Source: Bugula neritina (lineage: Eukaryota; Bryozoa; Gymnolaemata; Cheilostomatida; Bugulidae). Taken from it: a DNA stretch of 64,000 bases. Position numbers and translations under genes: made by a program. Below are positions 57,887 through 64,000 of the stretch, piece by piece. The stretch's first letter is position 1, and every line of letters starts with the position of its first letter. The stretch is from the NCBI GenBank assembly GCA_964035545.1, contig OZ037771.1, forward strand, positions 2,346,628-2,410,627, in the 5' to 3' direction. The notes under the pieces were generated by a model. The model saw only the letters and a list, made by a program, of their open reading frames with translations, did not search any database and was not told the origin of the DNA.

Positions 57887-57905
57887 TTATCTTCTCTCGT
57901 TGGAG
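57887..57905 (+). other. Candidate 19-nt exon continuing the IP3R-like gene
   Basis: A T-rich acceptor (ttttttcttctggtag) and the donor gtaaat bound 19 bases. Joined to the phase 1 end at 57828 they read IIFSRW and leave phase 2. This would be the first exon after 57688-57828, but nothing downstream in the window confirms it. Confidence 0.3.
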
Positions 57906-59208
57906 GTAAATGCATAAGCATCATTGTTTTATATAATTATTGTGAAGCAATATTATACTGAGACAATAAGTAAGGTGTGCAGGTCTGCAAATGGTTTCAA
58001 TGCACCAATATTTCAGTTTGCTGAAACCCATCATATGTGGTTACTTTTTCTAGCCTGGGAAACAATACATAAAATACTTGTATATACTGAATAACAGCAC
58101 TTATTTTTAGCCTCTAAGTTTTAAGACTAAAGCAAATATTAAAAAAAACACATCTAATGATGCATCAACTACATATTACTAAGGAAAACAACTTTTCACA
58201 TGGAATGCTGTAGTAGTAATCATTTAGTGCATATTATAAGGTTAGAATACTGAATATTAAAGACTAAGCCATAATTCTAGTTATTTAAATGCCTTTTACT
58301 ACAGCCAAACAGTGAACTTATCTCCAACAACTGGCAGGAAAAGCAATGAATTCAGACAGCCATTTTGGTTGTCTGTTATCGTAGTATGATATCATTATAT
58401 AATTAAATAATAACATGTAATTAGTAACCTAATGAATATTTGAAGCAGGCGCCATGTTAGAAACTCACGTGGGCCTGTTTTGCTACTTAATATCATCGAA
58501 ATTCTTTGAAGTATGGCTTCCTCACCAAACCAATGTTATGAAATCTTCTCAATAAGATTTAAAAAAGAGCCTTTTAATGTAATTTTTAACAACTTATAGC
58601 ATTTAATATAAATTTTATTAGTTTTAGTCTTCAATGCTAGTCTGCAGAGACTAGCCTGTTGGCTTAAATTTAGCCTATTGGCTTAAATTTAGTTTGACTT
58701 TCAGTCAACTCAAAATTTTCTTTACTATACAGTTACAGTTTTTTTTTCGTGTCATATTGACACCATCAGTTTTAGTCACCATTCTACAATCCTAATAGAA
58801 GTCAAAATCACAGTCACACCAGCTGGTGAAAAAGTTTTCTAAGTTTTGGTAGTCAAATAGAACAAGTTATCTCCTTTAGAAGTAGATTTCAGTTAAATTA
58901 AAATTCATAATAAAAACTTTGTATTAAATTTTTTATGACTTTGCGGAGTTGACAATACATACAAGACAAAAAATATGCTTCCAAGGACAAAATTGCAGAA
59001 TACAAACAAATATAAATAAGCAGTTGCCACATAAGTATTACACATTGTTTAGCTTAGAAAAAGCTAATGCTTCCATTACACAATATAAAAATGTTTCACA
59101 AACAACTGGCAGAACAGTTTACAGATATAGACTGATTAACAAGTCTGAAAATATGTAGTATTTGTCTATAAATGAGCGGAAGTGGAATACAAAAAGGAAT
59201 GGCAAGTT

Positions 59209-62200
59209 TCAGTGAAGATTTCTATGCTTGCAACACCAAATAGCACGGAATGCTTTCCTAAACTGTCTGTTGAAAGAGGTATAGAGAATAGGGTTCAAAG
59301 CTGAGTTGATATAACCAAGCCATATCAAGAGCTTCTAAAAATCAACATATGTATTAGTAGTTTTATTGATTATGAATTTAAAATAAACAACGGGTTTTAT
59401 AATTGCTAGCATTGACTCCATCAACTTTAATAATTACCAACTGTGAGTTTAGTGAAATACAAGTATTATGTTATAGCAGCACACTGTTGAAGGTACTCTC
59501 CCGGGTGTAATTTACAGTTTGAGGAATTTTTAGAAACCATGTTTAGAGTAGGGTTGCATGAGACAAGAGTGTAGAATGGTTGGGTGATGTAAATGTTTTA
59601 TATATATCTACATTTTTTCGTCATGCTGTTTTTTCTGTACATTGCTGCAGTACCTGTACTTGACTTTTTTTGATAAGAAAAGGTATTAATATTTTTATTC
59701 ATGGAAAACAAAAAAAGGTATTGATAATGTTGATAAATTCGTAAAAGTTGAATTTGTTCTACATTGATCACAGCTATGTTTAGTTGAAAGTATGTTTATA
59801 ATTTCATGCTTTCAAAGCTGTACATAAATATTATATGCAAAAACTAATTTTGGACACAAAGTTTGGATTTTTCTGTAACAGAAAAGTTTGTGTTGTTTAG
59901 TAAATTATAAAAATCAGTGTACAACGAATGTTCTCCATATTCTGCCAGGTGTCTGAATTAACACTCCAGTAATGAACTTAGTAGACTTATTGACTAAATC
60001 TACTTAAATAGTTGATGAACTTGGAATAATTACATAATCACCAATGTTATTTAGTTCCAAGTATACGAATACATAATTACTATAAATCCATAATTAGAGT
60101 AAGAGTGGGCTTATTCATGTTACACCGTATTTTAATCAGATAACATCATAATATTAATGTAATATAATTATTAAACACTCATTCCTAGCTTCTTAAGCAA
60201 GAAGGCCAATAATTATACTCGTGATCAGAAAGAAGTAGAGCAAAATAAATTACTATGGCGAAATACATGAAATAATGATGAATAAAGTGTAATTTTTTAG
60301 CTTCCTTTTCATTACAGTTTTGAAAAGATTCTGCAGTTTTCAACACTAGATTTGTGCAACAGAAAATAAGTTGTATAACGTAGGAGGGAAAAAGTGTTCC
60401 TGGAATGTGGGTTACATAAGAATAATGTCTTCAGACACTTGTACATTATTTAAGATACATTTGCAGTGACAAAACAGCTAAAATTATGAAATATAAAGAC
60501 TGTATCTGCAAATAACATCAATAAAGCTGTAATTACTAGCTATTTCATTTGCTCTTACATTATACTATGAAACTGTAAGTTCAGTCTGAGAATTAGTTTA
60601 TTCGCAGGTAATTAGCTAAGGAAATTAATTAAAACTAAGTTTACCTGCACAGAGGTGGGGATGCAATTTGGACATCTATGATCAAGAGCACTTCTAGTTA
60701 CATACATGATGAAAAATGGCATCCAACAAACCACAAATATTATCATAATGGTCAGCATGATACGTGTTGCTTTCTCTTCCCTCCGATCTCTTTTCCTTTT
60801 TGAGGACATTTCTTTTAATCGGTTGATCTCTGTGTCTTCATTTTTATTAGGTCTATATTTGCATTCTGAAACATTTTTTTATAAATTGTTTTAAACACAA
60901 TTAAATGTTACAACATCTAAGTTTAAATATTTGCATCTTCACTGCTTATCAAAGCAAGTCATGATGCAGTTATACCTAATGGTTATGACATATTTTTCAA
61001 TTTATTAATGAAATTGATGAATAATATTTACAGCAACCATTCTCACCAAATTACGTTCCTTCATAGGAAAGAGGTTTTAACTTGCAGCTGGAAGTGTAAA
61101 TATACCAGTATATTCAATTTGCAGTATGTCTGGTTTATTACTCGTGAGATATTTGTTTCAGAAATTATTATGGCTTCTGATTCTATTTTGTAATTTGAGT
61201 AGCAAGTTTAAGTTTGCTAGTATTATATACAGGTTGAGTTTGCTAGTACACTAGTCAGTTTGAGTTTACTAGTAGTATATTCAGTTTGAGTTTGCTAGTA
61301 CACTATTCAGTTTGAGTTTACTAGTAGTATATTCAGTTTGAGTTTGCTAGTTGCACATTCAGTTTGAATTTACTAATATTATATTCAGTTTAAGTTTGTT
61401 AGTATTATATACAGGTTTAGTTTACTAGCAGTATATTCAGTTTGAGTTTGCTAGCAGTATATAATTTGCCATTACCTGTTGAACTTTGCTGATTTCTACT
61501 GTCATCCAGGTCTTTCAAAGGTATCAATGAGCTCTCATATTGCATCCTATTTGATTCTTTGGTTAATCTCTTGCCATCACTAGTGTCCTCAGATGTGTCT
61601 GACGGAGAGATGTTGTTTGCCAAGTCGCTTGTCTCATGGGGACTGAAAAATTACAAATGCTTCTGATTACAGTCCTAATAAGTGACCACAGTCCCAGTGA
61701 GTGACCACAACCACAGTAATAGCTAGCAAGCTTCTGGAAACTTTCATATACGGAAAGTTGGATTATTTGGTTCACAGTACTTTAAAGACCGTAAAAACAT
61801 TTTGTAGGATGTAATGTGGTGTTGCAGATAATTTTTACTTACCTAGATGATTCGTCTTCTTCAATGTCTTGCAGACGTTGCTGTATTTGCTGCGGCCTAG
61901 CTCCAGTGTTTGCCATTGTTTTACGGAGGTTTGCCTTTAACCGCTCCATTTCACTTGATCTATTAAAAAGATATTTTCAGTCAAATTTGATTTAAACTCT
62001 TTACAAGTTTTTTTTAAAAACTAAGAGCAGTACATATAAATATTCCCAAAACAAAGCAAAGTTAAGGGTTTCAAAATGCAAAATTCTTTTATTTCTGGTA
62101 TTGAGGGCATCAAAATGTAACTTTAAGCCTTTTCTTTGCCCCATCCTTTACAAATGTAGTCAGTAAAAGACGCACTAGTAAGTAGAAAATGTAAATCCTA

Positions 62201-63196
62201 CTTTACCTTCTTCGCAATTCTACATATATTCTGCCATAAATTAGGAAAAGGAAAATTGCCGGGACGACAAAAGTCATGATAGATGAGTACATGACAAAGT
62301 CTATTCGGATAAAAAGGGAGCAAGTGGGAGGGTGAGGCACTTGTAGGTAGCTTTTCCGAGTCATGTTGCCGAACCCAAAGAGCGGTGGTATACTAGTGAC
62401 AGTGGAGATCAGCCAGACGGTTGTGATGTATACCACTGATCTCTTCATGTGATGTCCACTTCTATACCATATAGGCCTGAATGTTGCAGTGTATCTATCA
62501 ATGGCTATCACCACCAAACCCCATATACTAGCAGTACACAACAAGACATCTGCAATACAATCAGTGACAACATTTGTTGGTATCCTGAAAATTTCTACAT
62601 TTCAAATTAAAGTTTAGGAGATGACTCAGTAGGGTTGGTGATGCTTATGTATATGTTTATTATTTTAATGTTTGCCAAATGGGAGCAGTCATGTTTTAGA
62701 AATAATGTAAAAGGCTCTCAGCTGAAATATTTGGGCTTAGTTCTGGCATGTCCATTGGTTTTAAGAGAAAGGGCCAGAAATAGCAGCCTCTCTCATGTTT
62801 AGGAGGTTTTGGTAGCTTTATCATCTGTAAACATTTTTAAAATACCATTTAAATAAATGCTATTATTTATACAAACCAGTTGCCCTTACCTATTATAAGC
62901 CATAAAAAACACAGCTCTTTTCCTATTGGCCAGTACTGAAAGATGTCATACATTGCCGAGAAGGGCAAGACAAGCGTGCCCAGTAGAAGGTCGCTGACTG
63001 CCAGGTTTGCAATTAGAATATTTGAAGGTGATGATTTGAGAGCGGAGCTGATTCTAACTGCTATAACTACAGTGATGTTCCCAGCTATGATCCATATTAT
63101 TATGACGATGAATACTATGATTAAGACCAGGTTCACAGCCGTTGAATTATCACTGTATGGAAAGAGTTTATCAGAGGAAGTAGTGTTAAAAGACAT
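59209..63196 (-). CDS. Aminergic-type class A GPCR, complete (biogenic amine receptor family)
   Basis: Exons, 5' to 3' on the minus strand: 63196-62890, 62549-62207, 61959-61843, 61642-61476, 60865-60645, 59334-59209. They sum to 1281 bases, which is 426 residues and a stop. A short N-terminus with NTT and NST glycosylation sites precedes seven helices. Key residues: N40 (TM1), D69 in LAVSDLL (TM2), C96 and D103 in [15 protein letters not shown] (amine-binding Asp 3.32), DRY at 120-122, YSS in TM5, FVVCWMPFF in TM6, and [14 protein letters not shown] in TM7. The tail WCCKHRNLH has possible palmitoylation cysteines. The third loop is long, Ser/Asp-rich, and spans two exons. The family includes serotonin, dopamine, octopamine and histamine H2-like receptors; the ligand cannot be named. 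It lies antisense, inside the apparent 3' intron of the IP3R-like gene. Confidence 0.94.
61195..61465. repeat. Tandem repeat of about 26-29 bp (cagtttgagtttgctagtac type)
   Basis: About nine degenerate copies lie in the GPCR intron 60866-61475 and abut the donor of exon 61476-61642. Confidence 0.85.
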
Positions 63197-64000
63197 GGTT
63201 GATCTGTCTCGGGCAGCTAGCGGTTAGCTGCCAATTATTCGCTCTTGCAGCTGTCTCTATATTTCCTCGTAGCTGGTCCTTACTAAGGAAGCCAATTTAG
63301 ACATATAATGGAGATTTTCTTCCAAGGCAGCTCCTATTTTTTGTTGCTCGCTGTAAACAGGATATCAATGCTGTGTTACAGTTTCTATACATTGAAATCT
63401 ACTTAGAACAGTTTTAATACAATAAATTTGGAAAAATGCACTTTAACTGGAAGTGATTAAGTAAGATTGATAAACTTGAACTTGTTTTTTATTACTTGAA
63501 GCTAAAGTTATAGGTAAATTAGTATAATAAAATCTAAATTATAGTTCAATTAGACTTAATAAAACATTTGGTAATGTCATATGAAAGGTGTCCAATACTT
63601 TATCAAGCAAAAAGGAATTTCTTCTGCATACATGTATATAATTATTATACACTGTTATGGCAGTTATAAAAAGAGCTGCAACAATATTCCTTTATACTTT
63701 TAGACTACTGCCTACCGTCAAAGGTGTTTGCAAAATATAATCACCAAATTTTCTATATGGCATTTGTACATTTTAGTTTTAGATTGCGTTTTAACCTAAT
63801 TTGCTCTCGGTTTCAAAGTTTTCAGGGCTAATCCACACTCCAAATTAAAAAACACCATAAAGGAAATAAAGTGAATTGCATAATAATAAAATAATCTAAC
63901 AGCCACATAGCAGTTTACTGACAAGGTACTACAAGTGGCTGCATATGATTTAGTTATCAGCTGTCAACACAGTTTGGCTTAACTGAAGGCTGTGACAACT
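63197..64000 (-). other. Upstream region of the GPCR gene
   Basis: AT-rich sequence up to the window edge. The 5' UTR and promoter are probably here, but no TATA box or donor could be assigned. No plus-strand exon of the IP3R-like gene is recognisable. Confidence 0.4.

Noticed and set aside
58949-59158. 69-codon plus-strand frame after the last IP3R-like exon
   Set aside because: It does not resemble the channel family, has no acceptor in the needed phase and is Lys/Asn/Thr-rich as expected for AT-rich intron sequence.

Overview
The window is animal nuclear DNA. It is AT-rich, its genes are split by many short GT-AG introns, and it holds metazoan-only families: basement-membrane collagen IV, an aminergic seven-helix receptor and an IP3-receptor relative. 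The retroelements (BEL/Pao and Ty3 LTR elements, a tRNA-derived SINE, a hAT-type MITE) and the gene content suggest a marine invertebrate, probably a lophotrochozoan such as a mollusc. The species cannot be fixed from the sequence alone.

Layout. (1) Positions 155-14210, + strand: the last 24 exons of an alpha1-class type IV collagen, about 1283 residues of Gly-X-Y helix plus the complete NC1 domain; its 5' end lies left of the window. Its introns carry many tandem repeats, one perfect 38-bp hairpin and three possible tiny exons. (2) Positions 15176-19113, - strand: a complete seven-coding-exon ATG13 gene (419 residues), convergent with the collagen gene. A SINE and a long degenerate simple-sequence tract lie in its 5' region. 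(3) About 20990-21505: a probable divergent promoter between ATG13 and the next gene. (4) From 21506 to beyond the right edge, + strand: the first 23 exons (about 879 residues) of an IP3-receptor-like calcium release channel. The reading frame is still open after the last exon found, so the channel part must lie right of the window.

Three mobile elements sit in introns of the channel gene. They are a young BEL/Pao element (24394-29526, LTRs that look identical, 5-bp target duplication), a 302-bp hAT-type MITE (33926-34227, 8-bp duplication), and a young reverse-oriented Ty3-class element (37269-41656, 5-bp duplication). The Ty3 element has a protease-integrase order with an RNase H remnant downstream of integrase, as in Gmr1-like elements. 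Both LTR elements have lost reverse transcriptase but keep one long open frame. (5) Positions 59209-63196, - strand: a complete six-exon aminergic GPCR (426 residues), lying inside what appears to be the large intron after channel exon 23.

The exon models were joined by hand. Every listed junction keeps the reading frame, and the exon lengths of ATG13 and the GPCR sum to whole codons with a single terminal stop. The main points for a second look are: (a) a set of 6-19 nt in-frame candidate microexons in the collagen and channel genes; (b) the channel's apparent loss of the IP3-binding arginine loop despite a partly kept alpha-domain basic set; (c) the two deleted but open LTR elements; (d) the Asp codon of the GPCR amine site being split by an intron.
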